This document shows positions 1-10,399 of a DNA stretch of 64,000 bases, piece by piece. A program made the translations under genes and the position numbers. The DNA comes from Prorocentrum cordatum. Its lineage: Eukaryota > Sar > Dinophyceae > Prorocentrales > Prorocentraceae. Below the pieces are notes generated by a model that saw only the letters and a list, made by a program, of their open reading frames with translations, searched no databases and was not told the DNA's origin. The number at the start of each line of letters is the position of its first letter. The first letter of the stretch is position 1. The stretch is from assembly GCA_963575745.1 (NCBI GenBank), contig CAUYUJ010001436.1, forward strand, positions 407,911 to 471,910, given 5' to 3'.

Positions 1-67
1 AAGAGGATCTTGAACTCCTTGCAGTCTGCCTTTGCCTGTCGCCAGGCTTGGACGCGTCGGCAAACGC

Positions 68-119
68 CACTGTCACTGCCGCCGTCCACCCAGAGGGGAT
101 GGCGGCGGCAGTGGCAGTG
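68..119. repeat. Short inverted repeat (hairpin)
   Basis: Arms at 68-83 and 104-119 are complementary at 15 of 16 positions (CACTGTCACTGCCGCC against GGCGGCAGTGGCAGTG), separated by a 20-base loop. Nothing else is recognisable in the first 240 bases. It may be a remnant of a small foldback element. Confidence 0.6.
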
Positions 120-359
120 CCGAAACGCGCGTTGAGTTCAGCAATGCCTGAGGGTGCAACTCCGACTTGTCTGGGTGCTTCTTTTGCAGGAGGGCTGGGC
201 ACTGCTCAGCGATGTTCTGTTAGCTGAACCTGCAGGGTGGTCTCTTCATTGTCTATACGCTTCAACTTTGGCTTGACTTCAACTGTGGCTGCACTTCGGC
301 AAACCTCTGGGCCAACTCGCCCGAGTCGGTTTTCCGCTGCCACGGGTGCCTCTGTTGCT

Positions 360-560
360 GGGGTTTTGCATTGCTCTGCGCTGCTTTTCACTGCTAGCTT
401 TGCATGGCCTTGCAGTGCTGGTATTTCTTTGCGCTGTTTCGCGATTTGCATTTTTTGTGTTGCTTGCATTGCTTGCGTTGATTTGTTTTACATAGCTTTG
501 CATTGCTCTGCGATGTTTTGCACTGCGTTGCGCTGCTTTGCATTGCTTTCGCTACCGCAG
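360..560. repeat. Degenerate TGC-rich short tandem array
   Basis: A run of loosely repeated 5-10-base words such as TTTGCATTGCTCTGCG, with no intact reading frame. The same vocabulary recurs inside the R1 repeats near 8.5, 29.8 and 31.7 kb, so this may be a worn R1 fragment. No gene is seen between 120 and 820. Confidence 0.5.
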
Positions 561-825
561 TTCTTGTTTGGGGTCCACGCTGGGGTAATCCATGTTTTTG
601 GGTGTGGAGGGAGGAGTTCGACGGGGCCCACGAAGCCATCTTGTGCCAAGATAGCCACCGAGATCGCCCAGCAGCGCCCAAGACGCCACCGAGAGATCTC
701 CGCAGACTCCCGAGATGCTCCCAGGGGCGCCCACGAGGGCCACGGGAGACGCCCCACGAGACACCGACAGGCGTCCGAGGCGCAGCCGACACACAGGCCA
801 GGCACAGCGGCGGGATGTGGCAGTC

Positions 826-925
826 ATCCTCCTCCTCCGCCTCCTCCTCCTCCTCCTCCACCTCCTCCTCCTCCTCCACCTCCACCTCCTCCTCCTCCTC
901 CTCCTCCTCCTCCTCCTCCTCCGTG
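826..925. repeat. CCT/CTC microsatellite
   Basis: Nearly pure (CCT)n with the pyrimidine strand on plus. Long open frames across it (poly-Pro, poly-Ser, poly-Leu; poly-Glu, poly-Arg on the other strand) are products of the triplet repeat and not genes. Confidence 0.95.
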
Positions 926-1149
926 CTAGATTCCTCGCTTTTGGTGAGCCTTCCACAGGGTTGCCACGTCCGGCCTTGGCCTCTCGCGCCGGCCACCTGG
1001 AACACCACGCCACTGCCCCGTCCTCCTCCTCCTCCTCCTTCTCCTTACCTTCGTCTCGGAGGTGAAACCTTCACGTGGCAAAACCATCCAGGATGGGCGA
1101 AGAGGCCTCCAGAAAGGAGGTCGACCCCCCGTTCGTCCTGAAGGCCCGG

Positions 1150-1780
1150 ATCCTCTGCGGCACCACCTCCTCCCAGGCCTGGCCCACGATTGCCTCCAAG
1201 GCGGCCCAAGATGGACCCAGGCGGCCCAAGATGGCCTCATCGGCGACACGCGGGAGTGGCCATGGGCAAGAGCGACCTCTTGGTGCGCGGCTGCGGGGGG
1301 GCCCCATGGAGGCCAAATGCCAGCTCGCAGGCCAGTGCGGGGGGGGGGCACTGGGGGTGACCCCTCTGGGCCCGCACGACAGGTCAGTCCGGCGCAGGGT
1401 CACTCGTAGGCGTAGCCGACCTCAGCGCGGCGCGCGACGCCTTCGATACGGCCAGAGAGGGCTCCCAGGGTCCCAGAGGCCCTCCAGGAAGCCAACACCA
1501 TTGATCTCTTGGAGGTGCTTCCGCACTTTTCGCGCTTTCGCTGCTTTTCGGGCTTCCGGCATTCTACGACGGCCCCAGGGCCTTCAAGATGGCCTCAAGG
1601 CTGGCCCCACGGACCTCCAAGGAGACCCTGCAGCGCCCAAAGAAAGAGGGCCCACGACTGCCCAGAGTGGCCCCCTAGGCGGCCTCCAAAGGCCAAGGAG
1701 CCCCCTGGAGGCCCCCAGAAGCCCGAAGAGGCCCCCAGAGGCCCCCCAGAAGCCCCAAGAGAAGGCCCCCAAGAGGTCTC
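1150..1780. repeat. Degenerate array of CCAAGATGGC-type motif
   Basis: Words such as GGCCCAAGATGG, GGCCCCCAGAAGCC and CCAAGAGG recur at irregular 12-30-base spacing. The same family is found at 7190-7790, 56065-56220 and 56640-56770, and in reverse orientation at 41790-42545. Open frames across it have no domain signature. Confidence 0.6.
1240..1419 (+). mobile_element. MITE family M2, complete copy (180 bp)
   Basis: The terminal inverted repeat starts TCGGCGACACG at 1240 and ends CGTAGCCGA at 1419. Internal arms carry CTTGGTGCGCGGCTG near 1280 and GGCCCGCACGACAGGTCA near 1367. The element is flanked by an exact 5-bp direct repeat CCTCA (1235-1239 and 1420-1424), read as a target-site duplication. 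It belongs to the same family as intron 1 of the PP2A-A gene (28346-28529), which has matching ends, similar length (184 bp) and its own 5-bp duplication. It codes for nothing. Confidence 0.85.
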
Positions 1781-1789
1781 CTCCCGTTC

Positions 1790-1905
1790 CTCCTCCTTCT
1801 CCTCCTTCCCCTTGTCCTCCTCCTCCTCCTCCTCCTCCTCCTCCTCCTCCTCCTCCTCCTCCCCCTCCCCCTCCTCCTCCCCCTCCCCCCCCTCCCCCCC
1901 GTCAC
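1790..1905. repeat. CCT microsatellite
   Basis: (CCT)n grading into CCCCCT; it directly precedes a worn R1 repeat, as similar tracts precede the other R1 copies. Confidence 0.95.
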
Positions 1906-1908
1906 AAT

Positions 1909-2500
1909 AGAATTGCTCAATGTGCGTGCTCCTCTTCTCTCTACCCGGATCGAGCCCGAGCTGGGCTGTTTTCTCCTGCGTTCTGTTTTAGAGTAACAGA
2001 GATCGAAACCATAGTCTTCGTGTCCTTTTCTCAATCGGACCTTTTTTTTCTCCACTGCTTCAAAACGGTGCTCCCGTTGCAGCGGTGACCTCGTTCTCGG
2101 GTCGACGCCTTGCTCCAGTCGCGCAGGCTTGCGCTTTCGCCCCGGCGAGGGCCGCAGTTCTGGATCTGGGTCCTTTCCCGCCGTTGTCGTCCCGTTCCCT
2201 GCCCCTCCTCCACCTTCCCCTGCTTCTCCTGCTCCTCCCACTTCTCGTCCTCCTGCCTCCTGCTCCTCCTGCTGATGTTCCTCTTAGTCCTCCTCCTTAA
2301 TCCTCCTCATCTTCTTCCTCCTGCGCCTCCTCCTGCTCATCCGAAGTTCCTTCCTCCTCCGAGGTACACAGCTCCCTTGTTCTGATTGCTCACACCTCGA
2401 TGAAATTCTGTTGGGGGTTCCACGTCCGCTGCGAAACCCGCCGGCGGATATGTGGGAAGGGATGGGTGGGAGGGTCAGCATGTCAGGTATGGCGCGAGCG
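1909..2500 (+). repeat. R1 repeat, degraded copy
   Basis: Begins CACAATAGAATTGCTC directly after a CCT tract. It carries GTGCTCCCGTTGCAGCGG near 2069, the signature R1 internal unit, and ends with a GGGATGGGTGGGAGGGTCAG block near 2460, like the 3' ends of better R1 copies at 7829-8768, 29424-30062 and 31125-31941. A CCTCCT-rich stretch (2200-2365) interrupts it. It is more diverged than the other three. Confidence 0.5.
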
Positions 2501-3611
2501 CGCCTAGCTTGCCTCTTCCTCCTTGCCCACGGTTTTCCACAACGGGAGCTGGGGGAGCTCGTAGCCCAATGGCTCGGCAAGGCTTCGGCCCAACGTGTGG
2601 CCACATGGGCGCTTCCAAAAGGCAAGGGGAGGCGGTGGTTCGCCGCAGGCGTCTTCAATTCGACGCCCCCTTCTGCTTGCGAATGGGGCGCCTGGCGTGC
2701 CATACTTTGACATAAGTGTTTGTCAATGTACTCCACATCCGACCACACGGACAAAAACTTAGGCGGGCCATACTCCATCGGCTCTCCCGCCTAAGATGGC
2801 CCCCAGAAGGCCTACGGCGTATCCAGGACAGCAAAACATGGCCACACGCGAAATCGCAAAGGGGTATGGCAAGCCGTATCATACATTACGCCTTAGGCGT
2901 ACGATTGTCCACAGCTTATCCACGCAGTAGGCATGAGCAAGTAGATATGAAATCAGGTACGGGATCGGATGGCGCATCGTCGAAAGATATGGACGTCTCC
3001 CTTTATTCCGTTACTCGGGCGCTAGTCACATAGAGCGGCGCCGCTTGAGATACAAACGGCAGCGGACGTAGGCACGGTGCTCGCTATGCTCGCCCTTGAC
3101 CTCCGTTCAAAAGTCCGAAGGGGGGTGGCGAACGCCGAGCCACGTCGAGCTACGTTCTATTTCAAATGTAGCTGTACCTGCAGCTGTGAAGCAACACCAG
3201 TACGGAGGTCCACCTTTTCGCATTGGCAAGGAGGCTGCCAAACAACTCAACTAATTACTGCTGCAAAGGGCCAGCCACGGGAAACCTCAACCGCAAGCTA
3301 GTGCAGCAGTATACGCAAAAGGGACGACCTCGCCGCTGCAGTCAAGCGGCGAGTCCACTCAAGCCAGCTTATGAGGGCCGTCCAGAATAGCCTTCAAACA
3401 CCACATCTGGCAACGCAAGCGTAGACGCCCGTGCCTGGGCAAGGATCAGCATGTGGCCAGACTTTCGCCCCTGGACGTGCCCTGGGGGGAGGGGATCTTT
3501 GGGCCCAGGGCTCTCGAGGGGGCGGCCCCGAGGGGCGGCGCCGCGGCGTTGAGACCGTCACGGGCTCTTGGGGGCCGTTTGAGACCAGCCTGAGCTGCCT
3601 CCCTGTCTGTG
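2500..3611. other. Unassigned stretch
   Basis: About 1.1 kb without a recognisable gene, RNA or repeat. Short open frames on both strands (for example 2655-2882 minus) show no motif or exon-like continuity. Confidence 0.5.
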
Positions 3612-3778
3612 CACACCTCCAAACCTCGCCACTCCTCCCCCCCCTCCTCCCCCTCCTCCCCCTCCTCCTCCTCCTCCGCCTCCCCCTCTTCCTCCTCCTC
3701 CTCCCCCTCTTCCTCCTCCTCCTCCTCCTCCTCCTCCTCCTCCTCCTCCTCCTCCTCCTCCTCCTCCTCTTCCTTCTT
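3612..3778. repeat. CCT microsatellite
   Basis: About 165 bases of imperfect (CCT)n with the pyrimidine strand on plus. Confidence 0.95.
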
Positions 3779-4169
3779 GACCAAAAGAAGATGCGATCCC
3801 GATCCCAAGATCGCTGATTGACCGAGGTTACGAGAATCGGCTAGTTACATATTTTCGGGTATGGCTTGCGTTCGCCGTTGCTCCTCACGCAAGAAGTCTA
3901 CCCCCAAATCGGCCCCCCCCAAACACCGCAAGGAGCCTGCGCCTTGTCTTGGCGCTTGGGTTGGGCGGTTGTTTTCAGTTCGCGACTTCGCCTTCTTCTG
4001 CTCCTCCGACGCGACGACTCCTTCGCGGCCTCGGCTCCCTTTGGACCCCTCGACCCTGCCGCGGGAACCGCTTCCTCGCCGCGGGCAGAGCTCTGCCGGC
4101 CCCGAAGGCCAACAGATGGCCTCCCCTCCGGAGACGGCGCGCGGGCCTCCGAGAAGCGCCCCGAATCCC
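3779..4169. other. Unassigned stretch between microsatellites
   Basis: No secure gene. On the minus strand a frame ending at 3845 carries a Lys/Glu-rich tail (about 4060-3845) containing EEQKKAKSRTENN. It could be a terminal exon, but no homologue is recognised and no splice partner is visible. Confidence 0.3.
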
Positions 4170-4383
4170 GAGCCCCTCCTCCTCCTCCTCCTCCTCCTCC
4201 TCCTCCTCCTCCTCGTCGTACTCCTCCTCCTCCTCCTCCTCCTCCTCCTCCTCCTCCTCCTCCTCCTCGTACTCCTTCTCCTCCTCCTCCTCCTCCTCCT
4301 CCTCCTCCTCCTCCTCGTGCTCCTCCTCCTCCTGCTCCTCCTGCTCCTCCTCCTCCTCCTCCTCCTTCTCCTCCTCCTCCGTC
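4170..4383. repeat. CCT microsatellite
   Basis: More than 200 bases of (CCT)n interrupted by CGT, TGC and CTT triplets. Confidence 0.95.
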
Positions 4384-4538
4384 CGCGACGCAGAATGCCC
4401 GCGCGCCCGCGGTGGTGGGGCGAGGGCGCGGGCCTGCTCCCGAGGCCGCAGGGGGTCTTCGCAGAGGGCGTGTGGAGGCTGCGCAGGGGGCGTGCTGAGG
4501 GCGGGAGGGCTCCGGAGAGGGGCACTGCAGCTTTAGAG

Positions 4539-4886
4539 TTAGGTCGGGCGTGTCCCCCTACAGGTGGGTTTTGGACGAAGAGTTCAGAATAGTCAAAACA
4601 TACCCCAACATGGTCAAACTAGTAATAAAACTAATACTAGTAATAATGGTAATAATACTAAGAATACTAATACGAATAATAATACTCACAACAACAATAA
4701 TAATAATAACAATAATAAGAAGAAGAATAATAACAATAATAATAATGTTAATAATGATAATATTATTGATATGAAGACGAATAAATAGCATAATAATGAT
4801 AATAATATTAATAATAAAACTCGTCCCCAGACTGTTGCTGGACTATTGTTGAACATTCCTCCTGTAGAGGGACGGGCCCGACCGAA
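4539..4886 (+). mobile_element. MITE family M1, copy A (348 bp)
   Basis: Ends are TTAGGTCGGGC (start) and GCCCGACCGAA (end), followed inward by GTCCCCCTACAGG and its near-complement CCTGTAGAGGGAC. An exact 8-bp direct repeat CTTTAGAG (4531-4538, 4887-4894) flanks it. The middle is AT-rich (AATAATAAC words), unlike the GC-rich surroundings. Three other copies share ends, the internal words AAACATACC and TCGTCCCC, and an 8-bp duplication. Non-coding. An 8-bp duplication is usual for hAT-type DNA transposons, but no transposase is present, so the superfamily is inferred. Confidence 0.9.
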
Positions 4887-4994
4887 CTTTAGAGGCGCCC
4901 TTGTACCTCCGCCTCCTGCTGCGAGCCGCCGGGAAGGAGAGATGCCGTCTGCGCCCGCCGATCCTCCATCAGCATGTACACCATGGCCTTGGCG

Positions 4995-5235
4995 AACGCC
5001 GCGGTGAACTTGTCGTACCTGGAGGTCTCCAGTCGTCATCGGTCGGGGATCTGCTGACCCGGGTCCGATCCCAACCGGGGTCCATCGGGCCTTGCAAGAT
5101 CCTGCAGGATCCTGTAGGACCCTGCACCCAATCCCGGGCCAATGCAGCCCTGGCTCTGCAGGATTCTCCGAGATCCGGCGCTCTGATTGACCCCCGTTTG
5201 CATTGACCCCCCGTCTCTTGAGCCCCGAATCGGAG
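4995..5235 (+). repeat. Repeat family R2, copy a
   Basis: Contains CCCGGGTCCGATCCC, then tandem GATCCTGCAGGATCCTG, then TTGCATTGACCCCCCGTC and TTGAGCCCCGAA. The same blocks in the same order occur at 57890-58400. The palindromic CCTGCAGG words repeat several times. Non-coding. Confidence 0.65.
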
Positions 5236-5427
5236 GTCACTGGAGGTACCCCAGGGACTCTGGAGGTCTCCAGACGCTTCCCGAGGCTGCTGGAGGTCGG
5301 ACAAGAGCCAAAACGAGTATCTCTGTACCTCGCTCCTCGCTCCTCGGTGGCCGACCCTCGATCGAGGTATTGCCACGCCCGACGTAAAAAGCGGAGACGA
5401 TGCCCACTTGAAAATGACGTCCCAAAC

Positions 5428-5497
5428 AAAGAGGGAGGGAGGGAAATAGAGAGAGAGAGAGACAGAAGGATAGAGAGGAAGACAGAGAGGGATATAC

Positions 5498-5541
<44 letters not shown>

Positions 5542-5572
5542 AGAAAGAGATAAAGAGAGAGAGAGAGAGAGC
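5428..5572. repeat. GA microsatellite
   Basis: (GA)n and GAAA tracts with a short ATATATATAG interruption near 5500. Between 5235 and 5428 and between 5572 and 5965 no gene is seen. Confidence 0.95.
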
Positions 5573-5964
5573 GGCGGCTGTTGGGCAAGGGACCGTCGTC
5601 TCATCTGGTCAACCTCCGCGGCGACATCGACAACGAATCCTGCTGTCTCCGAGCGAATCTGCGACGTCACACTCTGCGCGGGACACCCGCGCAGAGCCCG
5701 CCCAGCATCCATGGGGGGGCCGCGGCGGGAGACCCCACGTGGGGCTCCAGGAGCCACGGAGCCCCACGGTAAAGCCGCCCCCGCTTCTCCCGGCACGAGG
5801 GGGGCACTCGCCGCCGCCTTCGGACCCCTGGGGCCTCCACGTGCTTCGGGGGCGCCGAGAAACCGGGTCAGGGTTCTCCTGCGCCTCCCGAGCGCCTGGA
5901 AAGGCCAGGGGGGGGGGACGAGTGTCCCAACATCGCGAAACAACCATGGGGAAACCATACATGT

Positions 5965-6040
5965 AGCCCACCAGCCCTCCGGGCGTGAATGGTTTAGGGC
6001 CTTCCCTCTTCCAGCCCCCTTCTTCCACTTCCAGGAGGGG
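5965..6040 (+). repeat. Repeat family R3, copy a
   Basis: The block CCACCAGCCCTC..GGGCG..GGTTTAGGGC followed by CTCTTCCAGCC is shared with 55815-55885 and 56516-56590. The complement of its opening block reads like a small hairpin. Non-coding. Confidence 0.55.
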
Positions 6041-6121
6041 CCAGCATTGTTCCTGGTTGATCTACACCCTCCCTCCTACCCGACCGGCGACAAGCTGGGG
6101 ACAATCCGGGCAGCCCCCCCC

Positions 6122-6490
6122 CCCGCCATCCCTGTCAGCCGACCATGCAAACACCACACTGCCGCAACATCTGGACCGTGCGCAGGCGCCCGGTGAGCAC
6201 TCCCCGCTGTTTTTTTCATAGGGGCGGCGGGGGTGCCCTCGTGTCCGCTCCGTGCAGGCCTACCACCCCCGTCAGAACACAGTGCAAGCCATGCCCGGCA
6301 GCAGAAGATCTGGGCCCCGCACGGGCGCCCCCTGATCATTTCTGCGCGGTTTTTGTGACAGGGGCGGCGGCGGTGCCCTCAAAATCTCCGCTCTGCGCAT
6401 GCCCACCATCCTTGTCCTCAAGCAGTGCAGAGCACGCTGTGTGGCAAAGGCTGGTTCATGCGCGGGCGCCCCGCGATCTTTTGCAGTGGC
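6122..6490 (+). repeat. Tandem repeat, ~140-bp unit, about 2.6 copies
   Basis: Units start near 6122, 6261 and 6405. Each has a CCCGTCAG/CTTGTCCTCA block, a GGGCGCCC block (about 6188, 6325, 6467) and, in the first two, CATAGGGGCGGCGG or GACAGGGGCGGCGG followed by TGCCCTC. The units are diverged, so the duplication is old. Confidence 0.6.
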
Positions 6491-6599
6491 TCTGAAAATA
6501 CGACAGGGTCCAGGAAAAGAGATTCTCCATTCTGTCTGGGAAAGCGGCTTCAATAGAAAAAGAAGAAGAAACAAGAAAAAACACATAAACTGTCGGCTC

Positions 6600-6718
6600 T
6601 CCGCGCGGATTTCTTGGATTCGCGATGGACCTCCCTCCCTGGCGCGCGGAGCGCGCCAGGGGCGGCGCCGGAGGCGCCGCCGGGGGGCCCAGGCGCGGAT
6701 ACAAGCAGTCCGCGCGGA
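6600..6718. mobile_element. Foldback MITE family M5, copy a
   Basis: Terminal inverted repeat TCCGCGCGGATTTCTTGG (start) against its complement at 6694-6718. Two further hairpins lie inside: CTGGCGCG...CGCGCCAG and GGCGGCGCC-GGA-GGCGCCGCC. Similarity of the flanks extends outward: AAAAACACATAAAC on the left, and its complement GTTTATGTG near 6735 on the right, so the full element may span about 6560-6755. A second copy lies at 55684-55803. Confidence 0.75.
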
Positions 6719-6965
6719 GCGCAACAATTTTGTGTTTATGTGTTTTTGTTCGTCTTCGATTCAAGGAAGAACGTTTCGTGAATTGGCGCTGGTGCTTCGG
6801 GCTCCACCCTTTCTCAGTGGATGCTCGGCACTGCGCTTCCGGCGGGACTGCTGGACGCCGCATTGGGCGGGGCCCAGGCTCGGATGCTGCCCGCGTGCTG
6901 GAAAGGCGGCTGGGAGTGAGCGACACGGCTTGCGGCTTGGGGTGGCTTGGCCCCTCCCCCTAGCC

Positions 6966-7128
6966 TTAGGTCGGGCCTGTCCCCCTACAGGGGGATCTTG
7001 GGCGAAAAATGAAAAATACACCAAACATACCCCCAGACATGCGCGACCATTGTCAACAAGTCGTCCCCATATTATCTTTTGTTGCTACTTTTGAACATTC
7101 CCCCTGGAGAGGGACGGGCCCGACTTGA
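6966..7128 (+). mobile_element. MITE family M1, copy B (163 bp)
   Basis: Starts TTAGGTCGGGC and ends GCCCGACTTGA. Flanking 8-mers are CCCTAGCC (6958-6965) and CCCTACCC (7129-7136), seven of eight identical. It carries the family words CCCCCTACAGG, AAACATACCCCC and TCGTCCCC. It is the short size class, almost the same length as copy D (164 bp). Confidence 0.88.
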
Positions 7129-7189
7129 CCCTACCCCCCCCCCCCCTCCCTGGGTCTGGACGAGGGAAGCGGCGGGGTGACACAGCGCC

Positions 7190-7790
7190 GTGCTTGGCCC
7201 AGGATGGCTCCAAGAGGGCTTCAGGGAGCCCCCAGTGACTTCCACGGTGGCTCGAGGTAGCCTGGCATGGCTCAACATGGCCTCCGACATGCCCCCAAGA
7301 GGTCCACGGACCGCCCCGAGACAGCTCCGAGCGGCCCCCGAGACGCCCCAGAGAGGCCAGAATCCCGACACCACCTGAGACACGTTACTGTGACTTGCCT
7401 TCCCGCCTGTTCGCTTCCGATGAACATTGGAGGCCTCAAGATGGCTCCATGATGGCCCAAGAGGGCTTCGAAAGGGGCCCAAAAGGGGCCCAAAAGGGCT
7501 CCACGACGGCCCCAAGGGCGCCCCAAGAACGCCTCACGAGAATCTCGGAGGCGTTTGGGGAGCTGCAGAGGGGGAGGCTAATTGACCACCCCCCTTCTTT
7601 GATCGATGTCCTCCAACATTGTCTCAAGAGAGTCCCCGAGGTTGCCAAGAATGCCCCAAGAGAGCCTCCCAAGAGGCTGCCCCGAGGCACCCAAGACGCT
7701 CCAAGAGACTCCCTGGGACCGCCAAGAGGCCCCCCGAACGCCCCAAGAAGACTCCAAGAAGCTCTGAGGAGACCTCCTCCTCTTCACCAT
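7190..7790 (+). repeat. Degenerate CCAAGATGGC/CCCAAGAGGC array
   Basis: Same motif family as 1150-1780. Near 7566-7622 it holds an island with TAATTGACC, CTTCTTTGATCGATG and TCCTCCAA that recurs almost unchanged at 56037-56082, so the array seems to travel as part of a defined element. Frames through it have no domain. Confidence 0.6.
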
Positions 7791-7828
7791 CGGCGTATTC
7801 CTCCTCCTCCCTCCTCCCTCCACAGTTA

Positions 7829-8768
7829 CACCATATGAATACTACTCTCCTCTCTCCCCTGATGGCGTCCGGAAGACATTCGGCCCCCCTCCGCGTTTTT
7901 TTAACACGCAAGATTCCTGGGCAATGGGTTTCTGCTTGGCTCTTTTCAACATCTTGCTCCCGTTGAAGCGCTGGCCTCATTTTCGGGCTTCCGCTAGTTC
8001 CGAATCGAGCTCCAGCTGCAGCGCTGGCCTCATTCCCGCGATTCCTCTCGTTCCGAATCATGCTCCCGCTTGAGCGCTGGCCTCATTGCCGCGCTTCCGC
8101 TCGTTCCGAATTCAGGTCGTTCCAAATCGTGCTACCGCTGCAGTGCGGGCGTCTCTCGTCCTTCCGATCTAAGTCCAAATGGAAAAAAATACCTCGCGAG
8201 AAAAAACATCCGAAGTGATTACACATCCGGTGCCGATTCGTTAATTTCTGGGGCCGCAGAAGGCCCCCCTACTTTGGGACGTCGTCGCTGAGGAAGTATC
8301 AGGCGGCAGCCCGTTTCTGCTTTGAGAAGGCGATTTTGAAAGCAGAGCCAGCGGGTTTTCTCCATCAGCCCCGCCTCGTGGGGAGCTCTCCGGGAAGCCC
8401 AAGGAGCTGAACATGGAGCCGCGACTTCAGACCGGCCCAGACCTCTCGATGACGATCAACTTTCCCTCCCAGGAACCAAGTGCCATGCCATGACATGCAG
8501 CGCGGTGTTGTGTTCTGTGCTGCTGTGCGATGCCATGCTTTGCGTCGCAATGCTTTGTGATGCAATGCTTCAGTACGCAATGCCACGACATGCTACGCTC
8601 AACAATGCTCTTCTACGCCATGCTATGCCGTGCGCTAGGATGCATCCCGCACCCTCCCGGGATCATTGCCCTGCTCGACATCCGACTGTGCGAATGGAGA
8701 GGAGATCTACGCCATGGTAAGGGATGGGAGGGAGGGGTAGGTCGTCAGATATGACGCGATCGCACCTT
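7829..8768 (+). repeat. R1 repeat, copy a (~0.94 kb)
   Basis: Starts TTACACCATATGAATAC after a CCT tract and ends at ATGGGAGGGAGGGGTAGG-CGTCAGAT-GACGCGA, again followed by a CCT-rich tract. Internally it holds about four units of a ~50-bp tandem (GCTCCCGCTGCAGCGCTGG...CTTCCGCTCGTTCCGAATC, 7955-8140), an ATCCGAAGTGATTACACATC block, TCTGCTTTGAGAAGGCGAT, and a degenerate ATGCNATGCT array (8480-8640) before GATCATTGCCCTGCTCGACA. Copies at 29424-30062 and 31125-31941 share this order. No protein is encoded. Confidence 0.8.
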
Positions 8769-8899
8769 GCGAGTCTCCATCCCCTCCCCCTCCTCCTCTC
8801 CCTGCTCATCCTCCTGCGACTCCTCCTTCATTCTCCCCCTCTTGGGGTATGACGGTTTCCCTAATTAGCCCTTTATTCCATCGTTGGCTCCTCCACACA

Positions 8900-8966
8900 T
8901 CTGGTCAGGGCAACTCGCCTGGGCATCATTTCTGGACGGGATGGTTGGGTTACGCGATGCGTGTAG
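8900..8966 (+). repeat. Repeat family R4, copy a
   Basis: The block CTCGCCTGGGC-TCATTTCTGGACGGG...GTTACGCGATGCGT is shared with 56236-56305. In one frame both copies translate to LAWASFLD..VG.R.A.R, but the frame goes nowhere and I do not call it a gene. Confidence 0.5.
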
Positions 8967-9289
8967 AACTTTGCCATTATTTGAAAGACCACGACCCGCT
9001 TCGACCCTAAGGGGGACCGATGGGAGGGAATTGGTCCAGGGGGGGAAGCATCGACCTGGAATCGGCGAGGCATCGCCAATAGGTTGGTGATAGGCTCCGG
9101 ACAGCGAAACCGCACGTGCTTGGGCGCGGTGGGCTATGGGGCCCCTATCGGCGTTGAATGGGCGACTGGGGGTCTATGCATCCCCCCCCTGAGCCTATCC
9201 CTCCCCTACCCACCGGTCGGAAGAAGTGGTTAGAAACATGATGCAGAAAGGCGTTGCACGTAGATTCGCTTCGCGTTCAGCGACTGGGG

Positions 9290-9340
9290 GCCCGCACCGA
9301 TGGTCACTCTATCGCAGCGTCACTCTTACCTGCAGTCGAC
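9290..9340 (+). mobile_element. MITE family M2, right-end fragment
   Basis: GGGCCCGCACCGATGGTCAC, then GCGTCACTCTTACC and GTCGAC, aligns with the right terminal repeat of intron 1 of the PP2A-A gene. No matching left end is seen within 200 bases upstream, so this is a solo or truncated end. Confidence 0.5.
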
Positions 9341-10250
9341 TACGGTCGACCTGCTGCAACAAGGAGCGCTTCATAGAGAACGACACCCCTCCTCTCGGGC
9401 CGGGCGAAAGGGGGGGGATAGCAAAGGGGGGGGGGAGAATCAGCTCACGTAGCTGATCCGGCGCCAGAGGCAGCTATGTATCGAGGACTGGGCCCCTCGG
9501 TGAGGCCGAAACCAGCTGCGTGCAGCAAATTTCAAATTTCGTACCCCCCCGTTCCCACTCCCCCCCTTTCGTCCGGCCCGACCCTCCTCGGCGCCCAGAG
9601 ATCCTGGGTGCACGAGGAGGGCCCGCGGAACAACCACGAAATCACCAGGTACGGCGAGCCCCTGCCGACCCCAACGCGGCCAGCGCCTCGCCTGCCCTCC
9701 CGACGCCCTCCCGAGAGGGCACGTCAGCAGCCCAGCGGTGCGCGTGTCGCGGCAGAGGCGCTCCCCGGCGCACGCCGCGGGGCAGCGCTCCGCCACCAGC
9801 TCGGAGCAGAAGCCAGGGCGCCAGCAGCCGCTGATGGTCTCGCGGGGCATCGCCGCTGCTCGTCGTATCGAGGAGGATCGATGGAGGAGGAGGAGGAGGA
9901 GGAGGATGAGGACCTTGCCCTCGCTCTGGGCCGGGCCGCTCCCTGACGATCGGGAACCCACTGGCAAACCCAGGCGCTCCCCGGGAAGTTCCTTCCGCCC
10001 TTCGGCGGCAGCCCTCGAGAGAGGCGCGACAGCATGCCCAGCCCGGGGTCGGGGTGGAGGAACAGGCCTCCACGAGCAACTGGGCGGTGTCTGTGCAGTG
10101 CCACCCGCAAGCTCTGCACAAAGCAGCACCCCTGTGGTTCCCATCGGGGAGGAGAGAAAGGAGAGGCGGCAGGTTCGCGTGAGCGACGAGCGGAGAGGGG
10201 CCTTGCGCGAGGCTCCTCGATTTCTGGTTACCTTGCCGGACTCTCATTTC
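9341..10250. other. Unassigned stretch with possible exon
   Basis: A frame on minus (9440-10144) and overlapping plus frames are open through 9590-9830, suggesting high GC rather than coding. A GGA microlocus (9879-9910) lies within. No domain is recognised. Confidence 0.3.
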
Positions 10251-10255
10251 TGACG

Positions 10256-10395
10256 ATGGAGTCGGGGTAGATGGGGTCAGAGGATCTCGCCGCGTCGGCG
10301 ATGCAGCGGCGGAGTCCGCGCAAAGAGAGCCGGGCTCCACTTCGAGCCGCATCGCCAATGCATCGGCCATGCGGCGCGATCCATCATCTGGAAGG
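10256..10395. mobile_element. MITE family M6, degraded copy
   Basis: The left end GTCGGGGTAGATGGGGTCAG-AGGATC and the internal words TCGGCGATGCAGCGGCG, CGCATCGCCAATGCATCGGC and TGCGGC match the better copy at 44115-44287. The right end is worn. Confidence 0.5.
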
Positions 10396-10399
10396 CCTG

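Noticed and set aside
4540-4600. M1 ends read as intron acceptors (CCCCCTACAG|G)
   Set aside because: The TACAG|G words in both M1 ends point into the element, so they cannot splice the element out. M1 is called a MITE, not an introner.
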